From: Candidatus Bathyarchaeota archaeon
Lineage (GTDB): Archaea; Thermoproteota; Bathyarchaeia; Bathyarchaeales; Bathycorpusculaceae
DNA: 64,000 bases
Direction: 5' to 3'
Assembly (NCBI GenBank): GCA_026414485.1
Contig: JAOAIX010000005.1
Span: 42,061-106,060, forward strand
The position numbers were made by a program, and so were the translations under genes. Of this stretch, positions 37,754-45,929 are shown in pieces (positions within the stretch are counted from its first letter, which is position 1; every line of letters begins with the position of its first letter). A model generated the notes under the pieces. The model made no database searches, was not told the DNA's origin, and saw only the letters and a program-made list of their open reading frames with translations.

Positions 37754-38299
37754 TTAGAAGTTGACGATTTCAGGAACTATGGTTTCCTTGCTGATCTTCA
37801 GAAAGCCTACTGAGGGCTTAGTGAGGAAGGGGGGCTCAGGATTTGTAGGGCTACCAGGATTAACGTAGAGTGTTTTGCCTTCCCACTTTATATTTGGGTT
37901 ATGTGTATGCCCATAAATAAAAACATTAAAGCCGTTCTGTCTGGCAAGTTCACGCATTTTTCCCATACCCAAAGCAGTGTTGGGATCATGCATCACACCA
38001 ATTTTCCAATCGAACAGCTTCAACGAGTTAAGCTTGGGCAAGGCACTGCTGACTGTTGAACAATCCATGTTTCCTTGTACTGCCAAGACAGGGGCAAGTT
38101 GCTCCAACTCATCTATAACTGACAATTCAACCAAATCGCCTGCATGTATGATGTAATCGACTGTTTCAAAGAGTTGAAAAACATTTTTGGGAAGACACCG
38201 TGCTCTCGTAGGTACATGAGTATCTGATATCAATCCCACAATTTTTTCAGGTTTTACGTTCGGTAGTACATTTGGAATCTGCGATTGAGAGTTTGCCAT
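37754..38299 (-). CDS. YfcE/MJ0936-family metallophosphodiesterase
   Basis: 181 residues with the calcineurin-like motifs: GLISDTHVP, IIHAGDLVE, VQGNMDC (normally GNCD/GNxD), and YGHTHNPN near the C-terminus, followed by LYVNPGS. It hydrolyses phosphodiesters; the physiological substrate of this family is not settled. It starts at ATG 38299 with an AGGA upstream. The promoter probably lies in the AT-rich stretch 38340-38370. Confidence 0.9.
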   Translation of the reverse strand: MANSQSQIPNVLPNVKPEKIVGLISDTHVPTRARCLPKNVFQLFETVDYIIHAGDLVELSVIDELEQLAPVLAVQGNMDCSTVSSALPKLNSLKLFDWKIGVMHDPNTALGMGKMRELARQNGFNVFIYGHTHNPNIKWEGKTLYVNPGSPTNPEPPFLTKPSVGFLKISKETIVPEIVNF

Positions 38300-38438
38300 C
38301 TTTTTTCCTCAATGAAGGCTCATCTTCTCAATGCTTACTTAAGATAATAAATATTCTATTATTATAAACCAGTTAAAAACAGAAAAAGGAGCGTTGAGTT
38401 TACTATTTACTTCTAGGAAGTGGAAGTTTAGCCACTGA

Positions 38439-38948
38439 TTACTGTTTTAATTTAGAGATGCACCTCAGGTTGAACGGTTTTATGGTTGCATCTGATTTAA
38501 GATCGATCTGGAAGCTCTGAGTTTCCATAATTATATCAGAAAGTTCAGATTCTTGCATTCGCGTAAATTTGGCAAAATCTGCATAGTTCTCATGAAGCGA
38601 AACACAAACAGCATCCCAACCTAACCCTTGACCTTCAGTAACCAAAATAACGTTAGGTTGTTTAGTGTACCACTCTTTGAGTTCCTTGAAGAATTTCTCT
38701 TTTTCTTCCTTTTTAACGTGGTTAAGCTTGGTTTTGAGGAAAGTGAACGCTGCGATTTCAAAACCCACTTGTCCAAACTTGGGTATCACAGTATAACCGT
38801 CGATGACGTTGTCTTCAAGCATTGCACGCCTTCGGGTTACAGTAGGTTGAGAAATACCTAACGCTCTGGCTAACTGTCTATCGCTTCTGTGAGAATCTTT
38901 CATCAGCTCAAAGAGGAGTTGATAATCTATTGGTTTTAGATCTTTCAT
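38439..38948 (-). CDS. Lrp/AsnC-family transcription regulator
   Basis: 169 residues. N-terminal winged helix with SDRQLARALGISQPTVTRRRAML (about residues 18-40), characteristic of Lrp/AsnC. The C-terminal domain is alpha/beta like a RAM ligand-binding domain but diverged. ATG 38948; a TATA element on the minus strand (38988-38998) and a series of TTCAAT repeats (38980-39043) lie upstream and may be its operators. It is divergent from the M20 peptidase gene. Confidence 0.88.
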   Translation of the reverse strand: MKDLKPIDYQLLFELMKDSHRSDRQLARALGISQPTVTRRRAMLEDNVIDGYTVIPKFGQVGFEIAAFTFLKTKLNHVKKEEKEKFFKELKEWYTKQPNVILVTEGQGLGWDAVCVSLHENYADFAKFTRMQESELSDIIMETQSFQIDLKSDATIKPFNLRCISKLKQ

Positions 38949-38979
38949 ATTTCATACGCCTTGAAACGTTTATTGCAAT

Positions 38980-39043
38980 TTCAATTTTCCTATATAAACT
39001 TCAATGTTGACTAAATTAACTTCAATCCTTAATTGACCTCAAT
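38980..39043. promoter_or_regulatory. Lrp-gene promoter with phased TTCAAT repeats
   Basis: TTCAAT occurs at 38980, 39000 and 39021, with CTCAAT at 39038; spacings of 20, 21 and 17 bp are near two helical turns. The minus-strand TATA box (AGTTTATATAGG, 38989-39000) lies between the first two. This is the layout expected for an autoregulated Lrp-type promoter in the gap between the regulator and the M20 gene. Confidence 0.45.
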
Positions 39044-39121
39044 TCTGCTAAAAATTATTTTGAGAAACAGGAAACTCTTAAGAGTTCAAATTGACGTTGT
39101 AAAAATCCATGTGATTAAGAG

Positions 39122-40477
39122 ATGGCAGTGCCGTTATGGCAAGAAGTTGAGTCAGAGGTTACCGCAATTCTTAGTGAACTAATACGAATTGACACCACAA
39201 ATCCTCCTGGAAACGAAACCAAGGCGGCCAAATACATAGCGGAAATTTTGAACAAAGATGGTTTTCAATGTGAAATTTTTGAGCCTGTTCCTCAACGTGG
39301 CAGCGTAGTCACTAGGTTTAAGGGCTCAGGGGAAAAACCGAATTTGCTTTTTTTATCACATCTAGATGTGGTAGCCGCTAAAGCTGCAGAATGGAGTGTG
39401 AACCCCTTTGGTGGAGTGGTGAAAGACGGATTTGTGTGGGGAAGAGGCGCATTAGACATGAAAGGTATGACCGCTATTGAAATTATGGTGCTTAAACTTC
39501 TCAAACGCAACAACACACACCTCAAAGGCGATGTTATCTTAGCTGCTACGGCCGATGAGGAGATGGGTGGCCTAAATGGTGCTATGTATCTTCTACAAAA
39601 ACATCCTGAGAAAATTTTTGCGCCATATGTTTTGAACGAGGGCGGTGGCTGGGCAATTCCGCTGAGCAACAAAAACTTGTACACGATACAGACGGCAGAA
39701 AAAGGTTTGCTCTGGTTTAAAGTCAAAGCTAAAGGTACTCCTGGTCACGGTTCTATGCCTGATGCAGCCGACAACGCAATAATGCGTATGCACCGTGTTA
39801 TTGACAAACTATGTAATTACCGCGGTTCCATCTCATATTTACCTGTCGTGAAACAACTGTTGGAGGAATTGTCAAAAGACAAAAAATTGCGGGATTCAAT
39901 GAACAGCTTGCTTACGAACCCACAATCGACAAATTCCGTGTTGGCTGAGCTATCAAAAACTATGCCTGCAATAGTGGATGAAATTCGTCCTCGCATCAGC
40001 ATGACTATCACTCCCACAATTATCCATGGTGGCATAAAAGAGAATGTTGTGCCTTCTGAATGTGAAGCAGTTTTTGACTGCCGTATCTTACCTGGACAAA
40101 CCATAGAGCAAGCTCAAAAATTAATTAAACAAATATTGGTTGAAGAGTTAGATAAACTTTCAGTTGAAACTATCCAGGCTCAGGAACCATCTGAATCATC
40201 TATTGAAACTCCTCTCTATCAAGTGATATCCAATGTCCTGAAAGATTTGGAGCCCAATTGTGGGGTAGCGCCATTACTCATGGCAGGGGGTACAGATTCC
40301 AGATTTTTCAGGCGACTGGGCAGTGTATGTTATGGTTTTCACCCTATGAGAAGTGAAACTTGCCCTCGCGTGAAAATGACGCGACGGGAGCACGGTGTAG
40401 ATGAGCGTATCAGTGTAGAAAATTTAGTTTTTGGGACACGTGTACTGTATGAAACTGTTACACGGTTTTTGAGTTAA
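39122..40477 (+). CDS. M20-family metallopeptidase (ArgE/DapE-like)
   Basis: 451 residues. Metal and catalytic motifs: FLSHLDVVAA (first His and catalytic Asp), WGRGALDMKG (bridging Asp), ATADEEMGG (catalytic Glu and second Glu), and late VKMTRREHGVDER (last His). A dimerisation domain occupies the middle, with GTPGHGSMP. It removes acyl or amino-acid groups from amino acids or dipeptides; the substrate is uncertain. GTGATTAAG precedes ATG 39122 weakly. Confidence 0.9.
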   Translation: MAVPLWQEVESEVTAILSELIRIDTTNPPGNETKAAKYIAEILNKDGFQCEIFEPVPQRGSVVTRFKGSGEKPNLLFLSHLDVVAAKAAEWSVNPFGGVVKDGFVWGRGALDMKGMTAIEIMVLKLLKRNNTHLKGDVILAATADEEMGGLNGAMYLLQKHPEKIFAPYVLNEGGGWAIPLSNKNLYTIQTAEKGLLWFKVKAKGTPGHGSMPDAADNAIMRMHRVIDKLCNYRGSISYLPVVKQLLEELSKDKKLRDSMNSLLTNPQSTNSVLAELSKTMPAIVDEIRPRISMTITPTIIHGGIKENVVPSECEAVFDCRILPGQTIEQAQKLIKQILVEELDKLSVETIQAQEPSESSIETPLYQVISNVLKDLEPNCGVAPLLMAGGTDSRFFRRLGSVCYGFHPMRSETCPRVKMTRREHGVDERISVENLVFGTRVLYETVTRFLS

Positions 40478-40622
40478 CGTTTATCTTTGTACATGACGAT
40501 AGCTTGCCATGGTGTGTATTACTTATGAGATAATAAAATATTAACAAAAGCTATTTTTCAAAAATTGCCATGTTTTTGTTGCTTTTTATCTTAGTTTTAT
40601 TCATCTAGCTGTTTGTGTCATG

Positions 40623-40669
40623 CTTAAATATGCCAAAAGAAGTAATTATAATCCGTTTTAATGAGGAGG
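40623..40669 (+). promoter_or_regulatory. Promoter and ribosome site of the eL14-cbf5 operon
   Basis: A TATA-like CTTAAATATG at 40623-40632 is followed by the strong GAGGAGG at 40663-40669, about 10 bp before the GTG start of the eL14 gene. Confidence 0.45.
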
Positions 40670-40679
40670 CTGAAACTAA

Positions 40680-40955
40680 GTGCCCGCAATAGAAGTTGGC
40701 AGAATCTGTCAAAAAACCGCTGGACGTGAAAAAGGCAAAAAATGTGTCATTATCGATGTTACAGACAAAAGCTTCGTTATGATCACGGGACCCAAAAAGG
40801 TCACAGGTGTAAAACGCAAAAGAGTCAACCTAAACCACATTCGGGCCCTCCAAGACAAAATTGAAATCAAACGCGGCGCGACAGACGAAGAAATCATCCA
40901 GAGCTTGGAGGCAGCAAGTAAACTCAAAGAAATGACGCAACCGGCGGCGCAATAA
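40680..40955 (+). CDS. rpl14e: Large-subunit ribosomal protein eL14
   Basis: 91 residues typical of archaeal L14e: IEVGRICQKTAGREKGKKCV at the N-terminus (KOW-like strand) and TGVKRKRVNLNHI in the middle. It binds 23S rRNA in the large subunit. GTG at 40680 follows GAGGAGG by 10 bp. The gene order eL14-cbf5 is known in archaea and supports co-expression of the ribosomal protein and the rRNA pseudouridine synthase. Confidence 0.93.
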   Translation: MPAIEVGRICQKTAGREKGKKCVIIDVTDKSFVMITGPKKVTGVKRKRVNLNHIRALQDKIEIKRGATDEEIIQSLEAASKLKEMTQPAAQ

Positions 40956-41011
40956 ACTAGACTCTTATACTTCCCTGTCTTTCTTTTTTACATTCAAGGA
41001 GCATCTGTCTT

Positions 41012-42052
41012 ATGCCTAGAACTGTTCCCCCTTGGGAGATCAAACGTGAAGTTTACATTAAAGCTGAGGACGAAACCGACCCTAAGTATGGCCACGCTCC
41101 TATGGAGCGCTCTCCAAATGAGCTCATACGCTACGGTGTTATAAACCTAAACAAACCAGCTGGACCCACCAGCCACGAAGTTGCTGCGTGGACCAAAAAA
41201 CTGTTGCGTCTTGAGGTCATAGGTCACGGCGGGACCTTAGAGGCTCAACTTCTGAGTTAAAGCCAAGGAAATCCCAAAGTGACTGGTGTTTTGCCCATTA
41301 CCTTAGAGGACTCTACGAAAGTTGTCCAAGCTTTCCTCTACAGCGGCAAAGAATACATTTGCGTCATGAAGCTTCACGGTGACGTAGACGAGAGTCATAT
41401 TCGTAGCGTCCTATCAGAATTTGAAGGCGAAATCTATCAGCGTCCCCCTCTTCGTTCGTCAGTCAAGCGCCAAATTCGAACTCGACGTATCTACTACATA
41501 AACTATCTTGAGATTGACGGTAGAAACGTGCTTTTTCGTGTAGGTTGCGAAGGTGGAACCTACATACGCAAACTCTGTTTTGACATAGGCGAAGTTTTGG
41601 GAGTAGGCGCCCACATGCAAGAGCTTCGCCGAACCCGCGCAGGGTCTTTTAATGAAAATAGCCAAACACATGTTACCCTCCATGATGTGGCTTACTACTT
41701 CAACGAGTGGCAGGAAAAGCAAGACCCAAAACTCCTTCACGCGTTCATTCAACCCATGGAAAATGCCTTGGTATTGATTCCAAAATTGGTTGTTAGAGAC
41801 TCGGCAGTTGACGCTCTATGTCACGGCGCGAACCTCACTGCTCCAGGCATTCTCTCAGTGGAAAGTTGCATAGAAAAAGGGTCTCTTGTGGCAATTTTTA
41901 CACTTAAAGGTGAGGCAATTGCATTAGGCAAAGCAACCTTACCAACAGAAGAAATCTTAAACACAAATCGTGGCACAGTGGCTACTTTAGAGCGGGTGCT
42001 GATGTCACGTGGTACTTACCCGAAAATTTGGAAAAGTGGCACTAAACAATGA
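41012..42052 (+). CDS. cbf5: Cbf5/dyskerin rRNA pseudouridine synthase, interrupted by a 30-nt BHB intron
   Basis: Catalytic subunit of H/ACA ribonucleoproteins. The DNA reads as two frames: exon 1 (41012-41240), which unspliced ends in GTLEAQLLS and a stop, and exon 2 (41271-42052). Joining them gives 1011 nt, 336 residues, and restores [16 protein letters not shown] with catalytic Asp77, whose codon is split G/AT by the intron. Further TruB motifs are [16 protein letters not shown] and [13 protein letters not shown] domain occupies about residues 250-330. AAGGAG precedes ATG 41012. It overlaps the methyltransferase gene by 4 bp. Confidence 0.93.
41241..41270 (+). other. Archaeal pre-mRNA intron in cbf5 with perfect bulge-helix-bulge motif
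   Basis: Thirty nucleotides. Flanks pair as GGGA (41231-41234 region)/TCCC (41272-41275), central 4-bp helix CCTT (41235-41238)/AAGG (41265-41268), three-base bulges AGA (41239-41241) and AAA (41269-41271), and an intron helix GGCT/AGCC with inner AACT/AGTT. Cutting after the second base of each bulge, the rule for tRNA splicing endonuclease, excises 41241-41270 exactly and restores the frame. Confidence 0.92.
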
Positions 42053-42666
42053 CCAACATCAAAGACACTCCAGAACACTATTATGCAACTCAACCAAAAT
42101 CAGAAATAAAATTCGGGTTAATTCAAACACGGCTTCGAGGTAGACCCTTCGAGTTCATTACGGCATCCAGTGTTTTCAGTGTTAAGCGAGTTGACATAGG
42201 AACTAGGTTACTCATTGAATCCATGGCGTTGCCTGAGTCAGGCTCTGTTTTAGATATTGGTTGTGGCTATGGAGCTGTAGGCATAGCCGCTGCAGCATTC
42301 AATCATAAGCTTCACGTCATTCTCACAGACGTCAACAGGCGCGCTGTTCTTTTAGCTAGACAGAACGCTGAACGGAACAAAGTACCAAACGTAGAGGTGC
42401 GACAAGGCAACTTGTACGAACCTGTAGCCAAGTTAACTTTTAACTGTGTCTTGTCAAATCCGCCGGTGAGTGCAGGTATGAAAACTGTAGAGGCGCTTAT
42501 ACGTGGTGCCACTGCCGTCATGGCGAGCAAAGCTACTTTCCAAATGGTAGTACGCTCAAAAATTGGGAAAAAGGCGTTACCTCAAATTTTTGATGAAACT
42601 TTTGGGAACTTTCAGGTTTCAGCAATAGAAAGCGGCTACCGAGTATTGACAGGAAAAAAACAGTAG
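42049..42666 (+). CDS. Class I SAM methyltransferase, RsmC-like (MTS domain)
   Basis: 205 residues. SAM-binding motif I VLDIGCGYGAVGIAAA, motif II-like ILTDVNRRAV, and the catalytic NPP motif in LSNPPVSAG, the pattern of small-subunit rRNA N2-guanine methyltransferases. Its 4-bp overlap with cbf5 puts it in the ribosome-biogenesis operon, which supports an RNA target. The exact position modified is unknown. Confidence 0.88.
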   Translation: MTNIKDTPEHYYATQPKSEIKFGLIQTRLRGRPFEFITASSVFSVKRVDIGTRLLIESMALPESGSVLDIGCGYGAVGIAAAAFNHKLHVILTDVNRRAVLLARQNAERNKVPNVEVRQGNLYEPVAKLTFNCVLSNPPVSAGMKTVEALIRGATAVMASKATFQMVVRSKIGKKALPQIFDETFGNFQVSAIESGYRVLTGKKQ

Positions 42667-42680
42667 TTACCATTTAACAT

Positions 42681-43457
42681 TTAGCTGTTTTTAAGTTCAA
42701 CGACAAGTTTAGCAACCTGTTCAATCACATAATCGTTTATGGTTTTGCCCTTCTCTTTGGAAGCCTTAGTTGGGTCGCCTATAACGCCGCTGGGAAAATA
42801 TTTCTCTGGGTCACACACAACTTCGAACCGGGGCATCTTGGGAAAACTGGCTTGACCCAATTTTTTGATGAGGTCAGGTCGTGTCGCCATGATTCTTGAA
42901 GTTTCCACAGCGCCTGCATGCCCATCACCGGCGGGAAAACCGGGATCCTTAACTTCCAACGCCAGCTCAAAATCCGAGAGTACCATTATTCTTGTTTTCC
43001 GAGTTGCCGACAAAAAAGTGCTTTGTTTAACTACTTGTTGAGCCGCTAATCTTAGCGCTGTCATATGCGTCGAACCTGCATGTCCACTCATTACGATGAT
43101 TCTGTTAAACCCATTACGCACAAGTTCAGAAAGAACATCACGCGCAATCAAGTACAGGGAATCAAACTCTATCGAGAAAGTTCCGGGAAAATTTCGCCCT
43201 GCATTACAAATACCATACCGTAGTGGCGGGGCGATAAGGCATCCTGTTTTTTTAGCAACTTCAAGAGCTACAAACTCACACTGTAAACTGTCTGTGCAAA
43301 GTGGCAGGTGGTCTCCATGTTCTTCAATGCTTCCTACTGGAAAAATTACGACGGTGCCCGTAGCCGCAGCCTCTTTGGCTTCCGAGGTGCTGAGCTCATC
43401 AAGCCACAGGCAACTTGATTTCTTATCAGGCACACTAATTTTCCGTTTCATGCTCAC
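42681..43457 (-). CDS. Creatininase-family amidohydrolase
   Basis: 258 residues with the creatininase signature VGSIEEHGDHLPLCTDSL (metal ligands Glu, His, Asp), SGHAGS in the centre and GDGHAGAVETS later. In archaea the best known member is the formamide hydrolase ArfB of riboflavin/F420 synthesis, a plausible role; peptidoglycan-like or mycofactocin substrates are alternatives. It converges with the methyltransferase gene, 14 bp apart. ATG at 43457. Confidence 0.85.
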   Translation of the reverse strand: MSMKRKISVPDKKSSCLWLDELSTSEAKEAAATGTVVIFPVGSIEEHGDHLPLCTDSLQCEFVALEVAKKTGCLIAPPLRYGICNAGRNFPGTFSIEFDSLYLIARDVLSELVRNGFNRIIVMSGHAGSTHMTALRLAAQQVVKQSTFLSATRKTRIMVLSDFELALEVKDPGFPAGDGHAGAVETSRIMATRPDLIKKLGQASFPKMPRFEVVCDPEKYFPSGVIGDPTKASKEKGKTINDYVIEQVAKLVVELKNS

Positions 43458-43532
43458 AACACATGTAACTCAATTAGGTATTCCCATTTATAAGAGCATT
43501 CAACCGTAAAGGTTTAAGTTATGTGAAGAATC

Positions 43533-43541
43533 TTTAATAAA
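43533..43541 (+). promoter_or_regulatory. TATA-like box of tRNA-Ser
   Basis: TTTAATAAA lies about 35 bp upstream of the mature tRNA 5' end at 43573, the distance expected for an archaeal box A plus a short leader. Confidence 0.45.
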
Positions 43542-43572
43542 ACGCTCAATGATGGTTAACCAGAAAACCTGA

Positions 43573-43688
43573 GCCGGGGTCTCCTAGCCAGGCAGGGAGC
43601 AAGCCTGGAGATGCTCTTGCCTTTTTGCGGAGCACCAACTAGCTTGTGGCCTCTTGGGGCCACGGGGGTTCAAATCCCCCTCCCGGCG
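43573..43688 (+). tRNA. tRNA-Ser (GGA) with a 30-nt intron
   Basis: Acceptor GCCGGGG with TCCCGGC, D-loop with G18G19, anticodon stem CAAGC/GCTTG, long variable arm GTGGCC/GGCCAC (class II), T-arm GGGGG-TTCAAAT-CCCCC, discriminator G, encoded CCA at 43689-43691. The anticodon loop CTGGAG|A is interrupted after position 37 by an intron at 43611-43640. The BHB is formed by CTGG/CCAA (C-A end mismatch), bulges AGA and CTA, and intron helix TGCTC/GAGCA. Confidence 0.95.
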
Positions 43689-43691
43689 CCA

Positions 43692-44111
43692 TTTTTTGTT
43701 TGTAGTTCTCTATATACTTAGTTTTATACATAATTATGAGCATATTAAAACCAAGCCAAAAACACAAAAAATGTGACAAGTACATATTACTACTGACAAC
43801 AGCTGCTTTTATACTGCTAGAACACCAAGATTATTTTGTTGTGAGAGTTGCGCTTACGTCCCTTTCCCTCTAACTCTTAGTGATTCAGTTTGTCACAAGT
43901 AGGTACCTTCGTGTATTTACCTGATTTCAGATATAATCTTTGATTTGACTTAAAAGCCGTCAAAAAGGTGATGTTAACTTAACAACTGTAAGTTGTTTGT
44001 TCAGCGATCAGTATTAAGAACAACTTGACTTTTCTACTTCTTTTCTTGATTCAGTAATATCAATCATGGGTCAGGTATTTATGATTGTTATGTGTGCCTC
44101 AAATTTAAAAG
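43692..44111 (+). other. 420-bp intergenic region downstream of tRNA-Ser
   Basis: A 45-codon ORF begins at ATG 43736 about 25 bp after a TATATACT element (43711-43718), so a leaderless small gene is conceivable; its middle is hydrophobic (YILLLTTAAFILL). Nothing else is recognised. Confidence 0.25.
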
Positions 44112-44578
44112 TTAAGGTCGACTTGTAAGTGGGAAACGCCTTTTCCGCTCTTTGCTGTAATCTTGTAGAATCGTCTTAAAAACGTCAGGAACTTCTTTGT
44201 AGCTGAGTGCTTCTTTGAGGCAGAACCATTTGTATGCCGTGGCTTCCTTGGTAAAAATGAGTCTGCCACCGATCACTTCAACTTTGTATGCGGAGATAAC
44301 GTGGTTCACGGGCTCGTTATTCTCTGTTAGGAAATCGTTGTATATGCCGATTAGTTTTGTTGATTCTACCTTAAGCCCTGTTTCTTCTTCAACCTCCCGG
44401 CTTACTGTTTGCTTACCCGTCTCATTAGGTCTAACGTATCCCCTTGGAAGAACCCATAGTTCATGATAGGGGGTGTCGCCCTCGTGGATAAGTAAAATCT
44501 CTTTTTTTCTTCTGATTCGATTATAGCGTAAGCACTAGTTAGTACCCTACCTTTTTCCAAGTCTCGTTCAGATATCAT
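44112..44578 (-). pseudogene. Nudix hydrolase with a single-base frameshift
   Basis: From ATG 44578 the frame reads ISERDLEKGRVLTSAYAIIE, then breaks at a run of seven A (44502-44508 as T on the plus strand). The next frame continues a Nudix protein to 44112: KEILLIHEGDTPYHELWVLP, the box GYVRPNETGKQTVSREVEEETGL with all catalytic Glu, and a normal C-terminus. One extra A would restore about 155 residues. It may be a sequencing error, a true pseudogene or slippage; family substrates are nucleoside diphosphate derivatives. Confidence 0.85.
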
Positions 44579-44681
44579 GATTTCACCTCGCTGTTAAGTG
44601 TTTGAACGAGTGCATTCGAATTGTGTATTTTTTTTACAAACCTTTTACTCATCTCTTGCGCCTTTTCACTATTTCATGCTT

Positions 44682-45929
44682 TTATCGTAATTCATGTTTC
44701 TCTCGAGTTAAATAAAGAAGTATTATTCCACCTGCAGTTGATAGTAGCGCTGCATAAACAAAGGCGACAAGTGGAGACGCGACAGCCCAGAGAACTCCGA
44801 CAACTGCGCTAGATGCAAAGTCGCCAACACCATTGATCGTCTGTAGTACACCAAAACCAACACCCATAGATTCACTAGGTAAAATATCAGCTGCTGCTGT
44901 TGCCTCTATTGTGTCTGTAATAGCTGTGAAAATCCCTGCCAGAAGGAAAAGTGGAATCAAAAATTCGAAATCAGCTGTAATAAAAGCTGTTCCCAAGCAT
45001 GCTATGGCTGAAATAAAGTATCCTGCTGCAAGAATTCTTCTTGGGCCTATCCTATCACTCAGTGCACCTATCGGTAATGAGGAAGCAGCGTAAGTAATGT
45101 TTAGTAAAGTGTACAAACCTACGGCAATTACAGAAGCCTGTAAAGCTCCCATTGTTGGAGCCAAAACTTCCTGGGCCCTCAAGGTGAACAGGCTGTTGGC
45201 AAAGTTTCCAAGTCCAAACACAGCTACACCCACAATGAAGAGTTTAAACGATTTTGGAAGCGTCTTCAATGATTTTACAAACCCTTTGCCCGTAACCATA
45301 TCGCGGCGGGGAAAAGCCATTGGAGACCTTACCTGTGGTTTCTTTTGTACTTCTCTGACAAAGAAGAGCACAATTAAAAACGCTATAACTCCTGGGATGA
45401 TAGCAATTGCTATAATTTGGTTATAGCTAAGGAAAGGAAGCAGAAAAAGCGCTAACGCTGGCCCAATGATAGCACCCAGCGTGTCCATTGTTCTGTGGAA
45501 GCCGAATGCCTTTCCTCTATCTTCCGAAGAAGCAGAGTCCGATAGTAAGGCATCTCGAGCTGGTCCTCTAGCGCCTCTACCTAACCAAGCCGTGACCCGT
45601 AAACACAGAACTTGAAACCAAGAGTTAGTTACCGCAATTAACGGAGTAAAGACTCCAGTAAAAAAATAACCAGCGTTCATTAGTGGCTTTCTCTTTCCGA
45701 TTTTGTCGCTTAGATAACCTGTAAAAGCCTTTACGAGACTTGAGGCGCCGTCGGAAAACCCCTCAATAAATCCTAAAACTGCTGATCCTGAGCCTATTGT
45801 AACAAGAAAAGATGGTAAAACCGCTGTAACCATTTCATGCCCTGCGTCTCCAAACAAACTGGTGAGACCCATAGCGAGAACGTTTCTGTTGAGCCAACCT
45901 GCCTTTTTCTTGTTTAATTCAATGCCCAT
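44682..45929 (-). CDS. Major facilitator superfamily transporter
   Basis: 415 residues with about 12 membrane helices. The MFS loop motif between helices 2 and 3 is GYLSDKIGKRKPLM, repeated in the second half as GALSDRIGPRRIL. RVTAWLGRGARGPARDALLSDS resembles the quinolone/heavy-metal efflux-like MFS group. The substrate is unknown. ATG at 45929. The Nudix gene lies about 100 bp downstream in the same direction. Confidence 0.9.
   Translation of the reverse strand: MGIELNKKKAGWLNRNVLAMGLTSLFGDAGHEMVTAVLPSFLVTIGSGSAVLGFIEGFSDGASSLVKAFTGYLSDKIGKRKPLMNAGYFFTGVFTPLIAVTNSWFQVLCLRVTAWLGRGARGPARDALLSDSASSEDRGKAFGFHRTMDTLGAIIGPALALFLLPFLSYNQIIAIAIIPGVIAFLIVLFFVREVQKKPQVRSPMAFPRRDMVTGKGFVKSLKTLPKSFKLFIVGVAVFGLGNFANSLFTLRAQEVLAPTMGALQASVIAVGLYTLLNITYAASSLPIGALSDRIGPRRILAAGYFISAIACLGTAFITADFEFLIPLFLLAGIFTAITDTIEATAAADILPSESMGVGFGVLQTINGVGDFASSAVVGVLWAVASPLVAFVYAALLSTAGGIILLYLTREKHELR

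Noticed and set aside
38340..38370. Palindrome-like AT stretch upstream of the phosphodiesterase gene
   Set aside because: The symmetry is only in A/T runs and is adequately explained as a TATA promoter region.
41012..41260. cbf5 as a pseudogene or two separate genes
   Set aside because: The perfect BHB and exact restoration of the conserved motif make splicing a far better explanation than a random 30-nt insertion.
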